Of a DNA stretch of 37,296 nucleotides, positions 15,920 to 23,886 are shown one piece after another. The stretch covers positions 1-37,296 of the forward strand of contig RPQJ01000024.1 of the NCBI GenBank assembly GCA_003819815.1. The letters run 5' to 3'. Source of the stretch: Lysobacterales bacterium (GTDB taxonomy: Bacteria > Pseudomonadota > Gammaproteobacteria > Steroidobacterales > Steroidobacteraceae). Positions within the stretch are counted from its first letter, which is position 1. Every line of letters starts with the position of its first letter. Below the pieces are notes generated by a model, which ran no database searches, had not been told where the DNA came from, and saw nothing but the letters and a program-made list of their open reading frames with translations. The position numbers and the translations under genes were made by a program.

Positions 15920-17819
15920 GCGTCGTTCGCCCGCCGCTGCGGCCGCCGCGCAGCAGGAATGCACACACCGCGCCCGCGACGAAGAGCGCGACCACCTCGC
16001 CGGCGAGACCGCCGAGCCGCGGATCCATCGATTTCGGCGCGAGACCGGCGGCGACGAGCCCCGCCACCGCGACGCCCGCCAGGCCCTCGCCCGCGACGAG
16101 TCCCGACGCCGCGAGGATGCCCGGATCGCTCTCGCCCTCGGACAACGGACGGCGGTCGCGCTCGACGAGCGCGCGCACGCAGCCGCCCACGTAGAGCGGC
16201 GCCATCGTCGCGAGCGGCAGGTAGACGCCGATCGCGAACGCGAGGCCCGACACGCCGCACAGCATCGCGCCGATCGCGAGACCGGCACCCGTCAGCACGA
16301 GGTCCCACGGCAGCGCGCCCGAGAGCACGCCCTCGATGATCGTCTTCATGAGCGTGGCCTGTGGCGCCGGAATCTCCCGCGAACCGAACTCGTAGGCCTC
16401 GCCGAGCAGCAGCACCGTGGCCGCCACGGCCCAGCACGCGAACGCCGCGCCGATCAGTTGCCCGAGCTGCTGGCGGGCGGGAGTGGCGCCGACCAGCCAG
16501 CCCGTCTTCAGGTCCTGCGAAATGTCGCCCGCCTTGCTCGCGGCCACCGCGACGATCGTGCCGACGGTCAGTACGCCGGCCCGCGCATCGGGGCCCACCC
16601 AGCCGGCCGCGGCGAACACCGACGCGGTGCCGAGCAGCGTGACGAGTGCGATGCCCGAGGTGGGTTGCGACGAGACGCCGACGATACCGACGATGCGCGC
16701 GGCGACGGTGACGAACAGCACGCCGAACACGCCGACGCCGGCCGCGAGCACGGCGCGCTGCATCGGGTCCATGTTGCCGGCGAACACGCCCGGCACGAAG
16801 GCGGCCGTCAGTACGACGAGCGCGACGCCGCCGAGCACGAAGCCGCCAGGCAGGTCCCGGTCGGTGCGTTCGGGCGCGGTGCCGCCTTGTACACCGGAGC
16901 CCTTCATGCCGCGTGCGACGGAGACGAATGCCCCGGCCATCGTCGGCAGGCCGCGCAGCACGGTCAGGATGCCGGCCGTCGCGACGGCGCCGGCGCCGAT
17001 GTAGCGCACGTACTTCGACCAGATGTCGCCCGCGCTCATGTCCGCGACGAGGCGCGTCGTCTCGGGATACAGCGGCGTCGACATCGCGCCGCCCATCCAC
17101 GCGATCAGCGGCGTGATCGCGAGCGCCGAGATGATCGCGCCGGCTACGCAGACCGCGGACTGCCGGTACCCGAGGATGTAGCCCACGCCGATCAGCGCCG
17201 GGGCGATTTCGAGCGCGACCTCTGCCTTCGGCAGCACGGGGATCGCGGCGCTCACCTCGCCCGGCAGCAGGTAGACGAGCGAGATCGCGAGCTTGACCGC
17301 GGCGCCCACGGCCATGCCCCGGAAGATCCAGGCGCTCGCGCTCCTCGCGCTGCCGGACTCGCTCACGGTCGCGCGCAGCACCTCCGCGCAAGCGGTGCCC
17401 TCGGGATAGGGCAGCTCGTGGTGGGCCTGCACGATCAGCAGGCGCCGGAGCGGCACCATGGCCGCGATGCCGAGTACGGCGCCGAGCAGCGCGAGTGCGA
17501 CCACCTGCAGGTAGGGCGGCACGGCGCCCCAGAGGAAGAGCGCTGGTATCGTGAAGATCGTGCCCGTCGCGAGTGAGGTCGACGCGGATGCGATCGTCTG
17601 CGAAAGATTCGCCTCGAGGATCGTCCCGGGCGTGCGCATAAGGCTGAAGACGGCGACAGTCATCACCGCGGCCGGGATGGATGCGGAGACGGTCATGCCG
17701 ACCCGGAGCCCGAGGTAGGCGTTGGCGGCGCCGAAGACGATCCCGAGCGCGATGCCGACCGCGATCGCCTTCAGGGTGAATTCGGCGACCTCGCCTGGCA
17801 CTCGTTGCATGACGGACAT
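15912..17819 (-). CDS. OPT family oligopeptide transporter
   Basis: A 635-residue inner-membrane carrier with about 14-16 hydrophobic segments. The N-terminus reads EFTLKAIAVGIALGIVFGAANAYLGL, then VGMTVSASIPAAV, the conserved opening of bacterial OPT proteins. Further family features include NLSQTIASASTSLATGTIF and the cytoplasmic PYPEGTACAEVLRA loop. OPT carriers are proton-coupled importers of oligopeptides or, in the YSL branch, metal chelates. The gene is divergent from the cyanophycinase gene with only 78 bp between the starts. That makes import of cyanophycin-derived beta-Asp-Arg an attractive inference, though the family's substrate range is broad. ATG 17819 is followed directly by the conserved region. 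The TauE/SafE gene downstream overlaps its stop. Confidence 0.9.
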   Translation of the reverse strand: MSVMQRVPGEVAEFTLKAIAVGIALGIVFGAANAYLGLRVGMTVSASIPAAVMTVAVFSLMRTPGTILEANLSQTIASASTSLATGTIFTIPALFLWGAVPPYLQVVALALLGAVLGIAAMVPLRRLLIVQAHHELPYPEGTACAEVLRATVSESGSARSASAWIFRGMAVGAAVKLAISLVYLLPGEVSAAIPVLPKAEVALEIAPALIGVGYILGYRQSAVCVAGAIISALAITPLIAWMGGAMSTPLYPETTRLVADMSAGDIWSKYVRYIGAGAVATAGILTVLRGLPTMAGAFVSVARGMKGSGVQGGTAPERTDRDLPGGFVLGGVALVVLTAAFVPGVFAGNMDPMQRAVLAAGVGVFGVLFVTVAARIVGIVGVSSQPTSGIALVTLLGTASVFAAAGWVGPDARAGVLTVGTIVAVAASKAGDISQDLKTGWLVGATPARQQLGQLIGAAFACWAVAATVLLLGEAYEFGSREIPAPQATLMKTIIEGVLSGALPWDLVLTGAGLAIGAMLCGVSGLAFAIGVYLPLATMAPLYVGGCVRALVERDRRPLSEGESDPGILAASGLVAGEGLAGVAVAGLVAAGLAPKSMDPRLGGLAGEVVALFVAGAVCAFLLRGGRSGGRTTLG

Positions 17820-17897
17820 GATGGCCCAGCCGGGAGCCGGAAAGAAACCGGCCCTCTCGGCGACGTCCGGCCGCGTCGATGCGATGATGGCGGCACC
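17820..17897. promoter_or_regulatory. Short divergent region between OPT gene and cyanophycinase
   Basis: Only 78 bp separate the two start codons, so the promoters must overlap or lie partly in coding sequence. A small inverted repeat with 5-bp arms, GCCGG-AAAGAAA-CCGGC, is centred near 17842. No canonical -35/-10 pair is visible. Shared control of the two genes is inferred from the spacing. Confidence 0.25.
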
Positions 17898-19232
17898 ATG
17901 GGATCAGGTCGCCTCCTTTCCCCGATACCGGGCCGGGCCCGCGCGCGTGCCGTGCGCGCGGCGTCGGCACTCGTGCTGCTGGCCGTGACGCAGTTGCCCG
18001 GAATCACGTCGGCAGGCGATTCGAGCGCGTCCGGCGCGGTCGTGCATCCCGCCTCGACCGCGGGCGGCGCGCCGGGACCGGTCGTCGCGATCGGCGGCGC
18101 CCTGCGCTACGACCACGCAGCGGTGTGGTCGCGCCTCGTCGCACTCGCGGGCGGGCCGGGCGCACGCTACGTCGTGGTCGCGACGGCATCGTCCGATCCG
18201 GCTGCCGTCGGGGCACGTGTCGTGGCAGCGCTCGCGACCCACGGAGCGTCGGCGGAGGCGCTGCCGGTCGCGCCGGAACTCGCGGGTACGGACGCGCAGC
18301 GCGCGGCCCGCGATCCGGAGATGGTCGAGCGGGTACGCAGGGCGCGGGGCGTCTTCTTCACCGGCGGCGCGCAGGAACGCATCGTCGACACGCTGCAGCC
18401 GGGCGGCGAGGCCACGCCGTTGCTCGACGCGATCCGCGAACTGCACGCCCGTGGCGGCGTGATCGCGGGAACCTCCGCGGGCGCGGCCGCGATGAGCGGC
18501 GTGATGTTCCGCGACGCGACCGACGTGATCGCCGTCATGAAAGGCTCGCTGCGGCCGGGTCGCGAAGTCGACGCCGGACTCGGCTTCACGGGCGAGGGAC
18601 TGCTGGTCGACCAGCACTTCCTGCGGCGCGGCCGCCTCGGGCGACTGCTGCCGCTGATGCTCGAGCGCGGCATGCGGTTCGGACTCGGCGTGGAAGAGGA
18701 CAGCGCCGCGATCGTCCACGCCAGCTCCATCGAGATCGTGGGCGCGGGCGGAGCGTTGTTCGTCGACCTCGTGCAGGCCTCGAGCGACCCGGCGTCGGGT
18801 GCGTTCAACATTTCGAACGCGCGCCTGAGCTTCCTCGGCGATGGCGATCGGCTCGACCTTCGCACCCGCGTCGTCACGCCTGCGCCCGTGCGTGACGGCG
18901 AGGGGCGCATCGATGCCGCCGCGCCCGGCTTCAAGCCGCACCACGAGCAGGCGCCCTACCTGCTCGACGTGCTCGGCGAGGGCGCAGTCCTGCGTGCGAT
19001 GACGATCGCCGTCGACGGTCCCGGCGAGGTCCGCGGGCTCGCGTACGATGCACGACCGGACGCGGCGCCACCGAACGACCTCGGCTTCGAGTTCCGCTTC
19101 CGTCGCGACGCGCTCACGGCAGGCTGGTACAGCTCGGCCTCGGGCACCGACGCCTACACGCTTGCGGGCGTGCGGCTCGACGTGGCACCCGTGCGGCTCG
19201 CGCGCCCGTTGTACGCGCCGTGGTCACGCTGA
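17898..19232 (+). CDS. Cyanophycinase with signal peptide
   Basis: A 444-residue serine peptidase of family S51 (CphB/CphE type) that cuts cyanophycin, a poly-Asp backbone with Arg side chains, into beta-Asp-Arg dipeptides. Landmarks: VVAIGGALRYD at 62-72, FFTGGAQERIV at 153-163, the nucleophile Ser193 in AGTSAGAAAMSG, and DQHFLRRGRLGRL at 238-250. GLGVEEDSA follows at 262-270. The N-terminus has Arg residues, then the hydrophobic stretch ALVLLAVTQLPG and a likely cleavage after TSA (residue 39), so the enzyme is probably exported like CphE of Pseudomonas. About 150 residues beyond the catalytic core form a C-terminal extension of unknown function. I chose ATG 17898, because upstream codons would overlap the OPT gene and would bury the signal peptide. 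CphZ follows 30 bp later. Confidence 0.9.
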   Translation: MGSGRLLSPIPGRARARAVRAASALVLLAVTQLPGITSAGDSSASGAVVHPASTAGGAPGPVVAIGGALRYDHAAVWSRLVALAGGPGARYVVVATASSDPAAVGARVVAALATHGASAEALPVAPELAGTDAQRAARDPEMVERVRRARGVFFTGGAQERIVDTLQPGGEATPLLDAIRELHARGGVIAGTSAGAAAMSGVMFRDATDVIAVMKGSLRPGREVDAGLGFTGEGLLVDQHFLRRGRLGRLLPLMLERGMRFGLGVEEDSAAIVHASSIEIVGAGGALFVDLVQASSDPASGAFNISNARLSFLGDGDRLDLRTRVVTPAPVRDGEGRIDAAAPGFKPHHEQAPYLLDVLGEGAVLRAMTIAVDGPGEVRGLAYDARPDAAPPNDLGFEFRFRRDALTAGWYSSASGTDAYTLAGVRLDVAPVRLARPLYAPWSR

Positions 19233-19262
19233 GCGGGCCGCCTCCACACTGAAGGGATCCCC

Positions 19263-20393
19263 ATGCTTGAACGACGCCACGAGCTGGTCTCCGCCACACC
19301 GGGCACGCGCCGCGAACTCCTGAGCCTCCACTACGGCACGCCCGGGACCGGCCCCAAGGCGCTGGTCCAGGCATCGCTGCACGCCGACGAAGTGCCCGGC
19401 CTTCTGGTCGCGCACCATCTGCGCGCGCGCCTCGCGGCGCTCGAGTCAGCCGGACGGATCCGCGGCGAAGTCGTGCTCGTGCCGTATGCGAATCCCGTGG
19501 GCCTCGGGCAGTGGGTGCTCGCGTCCCACGAGGGACGCTTCGATCTCGCGAGCGGCGAGAACTTCAACCGGCACTACGCGAATCTCACGCTGGCCGCGGC
19601 CGACCACCTCGCGCCGCTCGTCGAAAGCGGCGGCACCGTGTCCGTGCCTGCGGTGCGCGAGGCGCTGCGTGCCGCCGCGGCCGCACTGCCGGCGCCGACG
19701 GAGCTCGCGAGCCTGCGCCGCGAACTGCTCGGGCTCGCGATCGACGCCGATCTCGTGCTCGACCTGCACTGCGACAACGAGGCCGTGCTGCACCTCTACA
19801 CGGCCACCTGGCTGTGGCCGGATGTCGAGCCGCTCGCGCGCCTGACCGGCAGTCGGGCGGTGCTGCTGGCCGACGAGTCGGGCGAGGAACCCTTCGACGA
19901 GGCCTGCTCGAGCGCGTGGCCACGGCTCGCCGCGGAACTCTCGCGGCGTGCGGGCCGCGCCATCGAATTGCCGCCGGCCTGCGTGTCGGTCACGGTCGAA
20001 CTGCGGGGCGAGCGCGACGTCGAGCACGGGCTGGCCACCGTCGATGCCGACGCGATCGTTCGATACCTCGTGGCGCGCGGGCACGTCGCCGGCGATGCGC
20101 CCGTGCTGCCGGACCTGCAGTGCGAGCCGACGCCGCTCGCCGGCTCGATACCGCTCGTGGCGCCGCACGGCGGCGTGCTCGTCCACTGCTGCCGGCTCGG
20201 ATCCGACGTGCGTCGCGGCGACCGGGTCGCAGAGATCGTGGATCCCTCGACCGGCGTCGTCACCGCGCTTGCAAGCCCGGTCGACGGCGTCTGCTACGCG
20301 AGGGAGAGCCGTCGGTTCGTACCCTCGGGCACGCGCGTGGCCAAGATCGCCGGCCGCGAACGGCTGCGCAGCGGCAACCTGCTGTCGGACTGA
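19263..20393 (+). CDS. cphZ: CphZ/AotO-like cyanophycin dipeptide hydrolase
   Basis: A 376-residue zinc hydrolase of the succinylglutamate desuccinylase/aspartoacylase group (M14-like). The metal ligands are His40 and Glu43 in LHADEVPG and His169 in LDLHCD; the probable catalytic base is Glu247 in VTVELRGE. GENFNRHYANL near residue 100 holds the Asn-Arg pair of the substrate site. The C-terminal part (about 275-360) is a lipoyl-like beta domain with APHGGVLVHC. The HADE form and the placement beside cyanophycinase match the CphZ family. From memory, CphZ and AotO of P. aeruginosa hydrolyse beta-Asp-Arg to Asp and Arg. General family annotation would be succinylglutamate desuccinylase, but no other ast genes are present. 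No signal peptide, so it acts in the cytoplasm. GAAGGG precedes the ATG. Confidence 0.85.
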   Translation: MLERRHELVSATPGTRRELLSLHYGTPGTGPKALVQASLHADEVPGLLVAHHLRARLAALESAGRIRGEVVLVPYANPVGLGQWVLASHEGRFDLASGENFNRHYANLTLAAADHLAPLVESGGTVSVPAVREALRAAAAALPAPTELASLRRELLGLAIDADLVLDLHCDNEAVLHLYTATWLWPDVEPLARLTGSRAVLLADESGEEPFDEACSSAWPRLAAELSRRAGRAIELPPACVSVTVELRGERDVEHGLATVDADAIVRYLVARGHVAGDAPVLPDLQCEPTPLAGSIPLVAPHGGVLVHCCRLGSDVRRGDRVAEIVDPSTGVVTALASPVDGVCYARESRRFVPSGTRVAKIAGRERLRSGNLLSD

Positions 20394-20432
20394 ACGGCCG
20401 GGCCCACCCCATGCGGGAGGCGGCCCGCCGGC

Positions 20433-20912
20433 TCACAGCTTGAACGTCGAGAGCAGCAGGCTGGTCTCCGTACTCGAGACACCGTCGAGACGACGCAGCC
20501 GCCCCAGCACGCCGTCGAATGCCTCGAGCGTGTCGGCGCGCAGTTCGGCCACGATGTCCCAGCGGCCGTTCGTGCTGTGCAGCGCGGTCACCGCAGGATC
20601 GCCACGCAGGGCCTCGATCACGGACTCAATGCGGTTGCCTTCGACCGCGATCGTCGTGAGCGCGCGCACGCGCTGCTCCTCGACCTGGGGCCTGAGCCGC
20701 ACGGTATAGCCGACGATCGTGCCGTGCGCCTCGAGTCGCGCCATGCGGTTCTGGACCGTACCGCGGGAGACGCCGAGTGCTTCCGCGAGCGACGCGACCG
20801 TGGCGCGCGCGTCGTTTCGCAGCAGCGCGATGAGGCGCAGGTCGACGTCATCGACCGTCGAGCGCACGCCGGGCGGCCGTCCGGGACTCGTCTTTTTTGA
20901 TCGATTAGTCAT
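20433..20912 (-). CDS. Lrp/AsnC family transcriptional regulator
   Basis: A 159-residue one-component regulator. An N-terminal tail with SPGRPPG precedes the winged helix-turn-helix: DLRLIALLRNDARATVASLAEALGVS, then RGTVQNRMARLEAHGTIVGY (about 24-70). The C-terminal RAM effector domain (about 80-155) has NGRWDIVAELRAD. Such proteins form octamers and respond to amino acids, here plausibly arginine, ornithine or proline. It is divergent from ornithine cyclodeaminase and convergent with cphZ, so it probably controls the catabolic genes and itself. The ATG at 20912 has no clear Shine-Dalgarno and sits at the edge of the AT-rich promoter region, so it may be translated from a very short leader. 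An alternative internal start is not evident. Confidence 0.92.
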   Translation of the reverse strand: MTNRSKKTSPGRPPGVRSTVDDVDLRLIALLRNDARATVASLAEALGVSRGTVQNRMARLEAHGTIVGYTVRLRPQVEEQRVRALTTIAVEGNRIESVIEALRGDPAVTALHSTNGRWDIVAELRADTLEAFDGVLGRLRRLDGVSSTETSLLLSTFKL

Positions 20913-21068
20913 ATGAGAATGTCATTATGATTCAAAAATCGAGCAAATCGAGCGTTTGTCTGTCTTTTTTCTGGCCGGACCCGTCGTGAATACTGGGCCT
21001 CACAAACCGCCGGCCGGGCCCCCGGGCTCCGGCACGGCCCATACGGTTGCGACAGGAGGGATGAGGCC
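20913..21068. promoter_or_regulatory. Divergent operator region, AsnC regulator and ocd-rocF
   Basis: This gap is unusually AT-rich at its left side (20913-20970). It includes a perfect 9-bp tandem repeat, AAATCGAGC twice in a row, at 20936-20953, which is a candidate operator for the adjacent Lrp/AsnC protein. A partial dyad with arms CATA/TATG (20910-20929) lies over the regulator start. A run of T residues (20962-20968) follows the repeat. No exact -35/-10 pair is visible, although TGAATACT near 20988 could be a -10 for the cyclodeaminase. AGGAGG stands nine bases before the ATG at 21069. Confidence 0.45.
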
Positions 21069-22130
21069 ATGGTCGACTTCGTGGGTATCGAGCGCGTCCG
21101 CGAGCTCGTCGAGCGGACCGGCACGGCTGCGTTCATCGAGCTGCTGGCGGCCGAGATCGAATCCGACTTCCGGCGCTGGGCGGAGTTCGACAAGTCGCCC
21201 CGGCACGCCGTGCATTCGCCCGTCGGCGTGATCGAGCTGATGCCGATCAGCGACGGCAGGCTGTACTCGTTCAAGTACGTCAACGGGCATCCCAGGAACA
21301 CCGCCCAGGGACTGCTCACGGTGACCGCCTTCGGCGTGCTCGCCGCCGTCTCCACGGGTTATCCGCTGCTCCTGTCCGAGCTCACCGTGACGACTGCACT
21401 GCGCACTGCGGCGATGTCGCTGCTCGCCGCCCGCTGGATGGCCCGCCGCGACAGTCGCGTGATGGCGCTCATCGGCAACGGCGCGCAGAGCGAGTTCCAG
21501 TCGATCGCGTTTCACGGGTTCGGCGTTCGCGAGCTGAGGCTCCACGACGTGGACCCGGCCGCGACCGCGAAGCTCGAGCGCAATCTCGCGGCGCTCTCGC
21601 TCGACGGGCTCCGCGTCGTGCGCTGCAGCTCGGCGGCCGAAGCGGCGCGCGGTGCCGACATCGTCACGACCGTCACGGCCGACAAGCGCAACGCGATCAT
21701 CCTGACGCCGGAAATGATCGAGCCCGGCATGCACCTGAACGCCGTCGGCGGCGACTGCCCAGGCAAGACCGAACTCCACGGCGACATCCTGCGACGCCCT
21801 GACGCGCGCGTGGTCGTCGAGTACGAGCCGCAGTCGCGCATCGAGGGCGAGGTGCAGCAGATGCCCGCGGACTTCCCCGTCGTCGAGTTCAGCGACGTCG
21901 TTTCCGGACGCGCGGCCGGCCGCGCGACCGATCGTGAGGTCACGATCTTCGACTCGGTCGGTTTCGCGCTCGAGGACTTCTCCGCGCTCAGGCTCGTGCA
22001 CCGGCTGAACCGCGCCGATCGCGCCCGGCCGACCGTGGACCTCGTCCCCGACCTCGCGGATCCCAAGGATCTCTACTCCGTGCTTGCGCCGCGTGCGGCC
22101 GGTTCCGTGAAACTGAGGGCCTCGGCGTGA
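21069..22130 (+). CDS. ocd: Ornithine cyclodeaminase
   Basis: A 353-residue NAD-dependent enzyme that converts L-ornithine into L-proline and ammonia in one step. It belongs to the OCD/mu-crystallin family. SFKYVNGHPRNT near residue 75 holds the substrate-binding Lys. MALIGNGAQSEFQSIAFHGF carries the Rossmann nucleotide loop. NAVGGDCPGKTELHGDIL provides the Asp that distinguishes true ornithine cyclodeaminases (as in Pseudomonas putida) from alanine dehydrogenase or ketimine-reductase relatives. The ATG at 21069 has AGGAGG nine bases upstream; an out-of-frame ATG eight bases earlier is ignored. Its stop overlaps the arginase GTG start by 4 bp, so the two enzymes are translationally coupled and consecutive in the pathway. 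Control by the divergent AsnC-type regulator is likely. Confidence 0.94.
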   Translation: MVDFVGIERVRELVERTGTAAFIELLAAEIESDFRRWAEFDKSPRHAVHSPVGVIELMPISDGRLYSFKYVNGHPRNTAQGLLTVTAFGVLAAVSTGYPLLLSELTVTTALRTAAMSLLAARWMARRDSRVMALIGNGAQSEFQSIAFHGFGVRELRLHDVDPAATAKLERNLAALSLDGLRVVRCSSAAEAARGADIVTTVTADKRNAIILTPEMIEPGMHLNAVGGDCPGKTELHGDILRRPDARVVVEYEPQSRIEGEVQQMPADFPVVEFSDVVSGRAAGRATDREVTIFDSVGFALEDFSALRLVHRLNRADRARPTVDLVPDLADPKDLYSVLAPRAAGSVKLRASA

Positions 22131-23113
22131 GCCGCCGGTCCGTGCCGGTCGCGAGCCTCATCGGCGCGCCGACCGACGTCGGTGCGAGCGAGCGGGGCGC
22201 CTCGATGGGGCCGGAGGCGCTGCGCGTGGCCGGCATCCAGCGCCGCCTCGAGGCCCACGGCCTCAAGGTGATCGACCGCGGCAACCTCGCCGGTCCGGGC
22301 AACCCGTGGCTCCCGCCCGCGGAAGGCTATCGGCACCTGGCCGAGGTCGTGCACTGGAACCGCGCGGTCCACGATGCCGTCCACGCGGAGCTGGGCCGCA
22401 ACCGGCTGCCCATCGTGCTGGGCGGCGACCACTCGCTCAGCGTCGGCTCGATCAGCGCCGTCGCGCGCCACTGTCGCCGCACGGGACGCAAGCTGCGCGT
22501 GCTGTGGCTCGACGCGCACGCGGACTTCAACACCTCCGAGCTTTCGCCGAGCGGCAACCTGCACGGCATGCCGCTCGCGTGCCTGTGCGGCTTCGGTCCC
22601 GCGGAGCTGCTGGCGGTCGGCGGCGAATCGCCCGCGATCTCGCCGGACTGCGTGCGACAGATCGGCATCCGCAGCGTCGACGCGGGCGAGCGCCGCTTCG
22701 TCCACGAGCAGAACCTCGACGTCTTCGACATGCGCTACGTCGACGAGATGGGCATGCGGCAGACGATGGAGGACGCGCTCGCCGGCCTCGACGCCGACAC
22801 GCACCTGCACGTGAGCTTCGACGTCGACTTCCTCGACCCCGAGATCGCGCCCGGCGTCGGCACGACGGTGCCAGGCGGCCCGACCTACCGGGAAGCACAG
22901 CTATGCATGGAGATGATCGCCGACACGGGCCGGCTCGCGTCGCTCGACATCGTGGAGCTGAACCCGGCGTTCGACGTCCGCAACCGCACTGCGGCGCTGG
23001 CGGTCGATCTGGTGGAATCGCTGTTCGGGAAGAGCACGCTCGTGCGACGGCCCGGGCGCGCGGTGCCGACGGCGCGGCGGGAAGCGGCGGGGGCGAGGCC
23101 GGTGCGCCACTGA
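22127..23113 (+). CDS. rocF: Arginase
   Basis: A 328-residue manganese ureohydrolase that splits L-arginine into ornithine and urea. All metal ligands are visible: His102 in GGDHSLSVG, Asp129, His131 and Asp133 in LDAHADFN, and Asp232 and Asp234 in SFDVDFLDP. NLHGMPLA (His146) and VELNP near residue 290 are further family signatures. The N-terminal IGAPTDVGASERGASMGPEALR is the arginase form rather than agmatinase. The GTG start overlaps the cyclodeaminase stop (GTGA). The tail after about residue 305 is a basic, Arg/Ala-rich extension with no conserved feature. The coupling to ornithine cyclodeaminase predicts flow from arginine through ornithine to proline, with urea and ammonia as nitrogen products. 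No urease genes are in the window. Confidence 0.95.
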   Translation: MSRRSVPVASLIGAPTDVGASERGASMGPEALRVAGIQRRLEAHGLKVIDRGNLAGPGNPWLPPAEGYRHLAEVVHWNRAVHDAVHAELGRNRLPIVLGGDHSLSVGSISAVARHCRRTGRKLRVLWLDAHADFNTSELSPSGNLHGMPLACLCGFGPAELLAVGGESPAISPDCVRQIGIRSVDAGERRFVHEQNLDVFDMRYVDEMGMRQTMEDALAGLDADTHLHVSFDVDFLDPEIAPGVGTTVPGGPTYREAQLCMEMIADTGRLASLDIVELNPAFDVRNRTAALAVDLVESLFGKSTLVRRPGRAVPTARREAAGARPVRH

Positions 23114-23168
23114 TGGGCGCGGGCCGCTTCGTCTAGAATCACGGTCCCGCGACGACGCCGAGGCCGCC

Positions 23169-23876
23169 GTGACCGCCACCGTAGCCGTTTACCAGCAGGA
23201 CGCCTATGCGCGCTCCTGCGAGGCGAGCGTCCTCGAGAGCGGGCCGGACGGAGTCGTGCTCGATCGCACGGTGTTCTATCCGCTCGGCGGCGGACAGCCC
23301 GGCGACACGGGCCTGCTCGAGTCCGGCGACGGACGGACGTGGCGCGTCGTCGATACGCGCAAGGGCGAAGGCGGTCGCGTGCTTCACCTGCTCGAGCCGG
23401 ACACCGCGCCTCCCGAGACGGGACTCGCCCTGACCCCGGCTCTCGACTGGGACCGGCGCTACGCGCACATGCGCATGCACAGCGCCCTGCATCTGCTCGG
23501 CGCCGTGCTGCGCTACGGGGTGACGGGCGGGCAGATCGCGGCCGACAAGGGGCGGCTCGATTTCGACACGCAGGACGAGATCGATCGCGATCGGGTCACC
23601 GCGGCCGTCAACGCGCTCGTCGCGGCGAACCTCACGGTGGGCTCGCGCTGGATCACCGACGAGGAACTCGACCGCCAGCCCGAACTCGTGCGGACGATGT
23701 CCGTGCAGCCGCCGCGCGGCGTGGGCCGTATCCGGCTGCTCGACATCGACGGCGTCGACCTGCAGCCCTGCGGCGGCACTCACGTGAAGGCGACGGGCGA
23801 AATCGGCCCCGTCGTCGTCACGAAGGTCGAGAACAAGGGCAAGCGCAACAAGCGCGTCTACATCGCCTTCGCCTGA
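23169..23876 (+). CDS. AlaX-type alanyl-tRNA editing protein
   Basis: A 235-residue stand-alone editing domain related to the C-terminal editing part of alanyl-tRNA synthetase. It hydrolyses Ser or Gly mischarged onto tRNA-Ala. RTVFYPLGGGQPGDTG at 33-48 is the opening signature. The zinc site is His104 and His108 in MHSALHLLG together with Cys201 and His205 in PCGGTHVKATGEIG. The length corresponds to the medium form (AlaX-M). The start is GTG 23169, with a purine-rich GAGG eight bases upstream (23159-23163). It lies 55 bp after arginase on the same strand but has no evident pathway link to it. Its stop is 10 bp from the convergent SUMF1-like gene. Confidence 0.92.
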   Translation: MTATVAVYQQDAYARSCEASVLESGPDGVVLDRTVFYPLGGGQPGDTGLLESGDGRTWRVVDTRKGEGGRVLHLLEPDTAPPETGLALTPALDWDRRYAHMRMHSALHLLGAVLRYGVTGGQIAADKGRLDFDTQDEIDRDRVTAAVNALVAANLTVGSRWITDEELDRQPELVRTMSVQPPRGVGRIRLLDIDGVDLQPCGGTHVKATGEIGPVVVTKVENKGKRNKRVYIAFA

Positions 23877-23886
23877 GGCGGAAAGG

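Noticed and set aside
15586-17970. Open frame of 794 codons on the minus strand, and another on the plus strand at 15747-17576
   Set aside because: Both overlap the OPT and TauE/SafE genes. Their translations are dominated by Arg, Ala, Asp and His repeats and contain no hydrophobic segments or motifs.
20394-20432. Bidirectional terminator between cphZ and the AsnC-type gene
   Set aside because: The 39-bp gap is GC-rich with GGGCC/GGCCC fragments, but the arms do not pair cleanly and no T-run follows on either strand.
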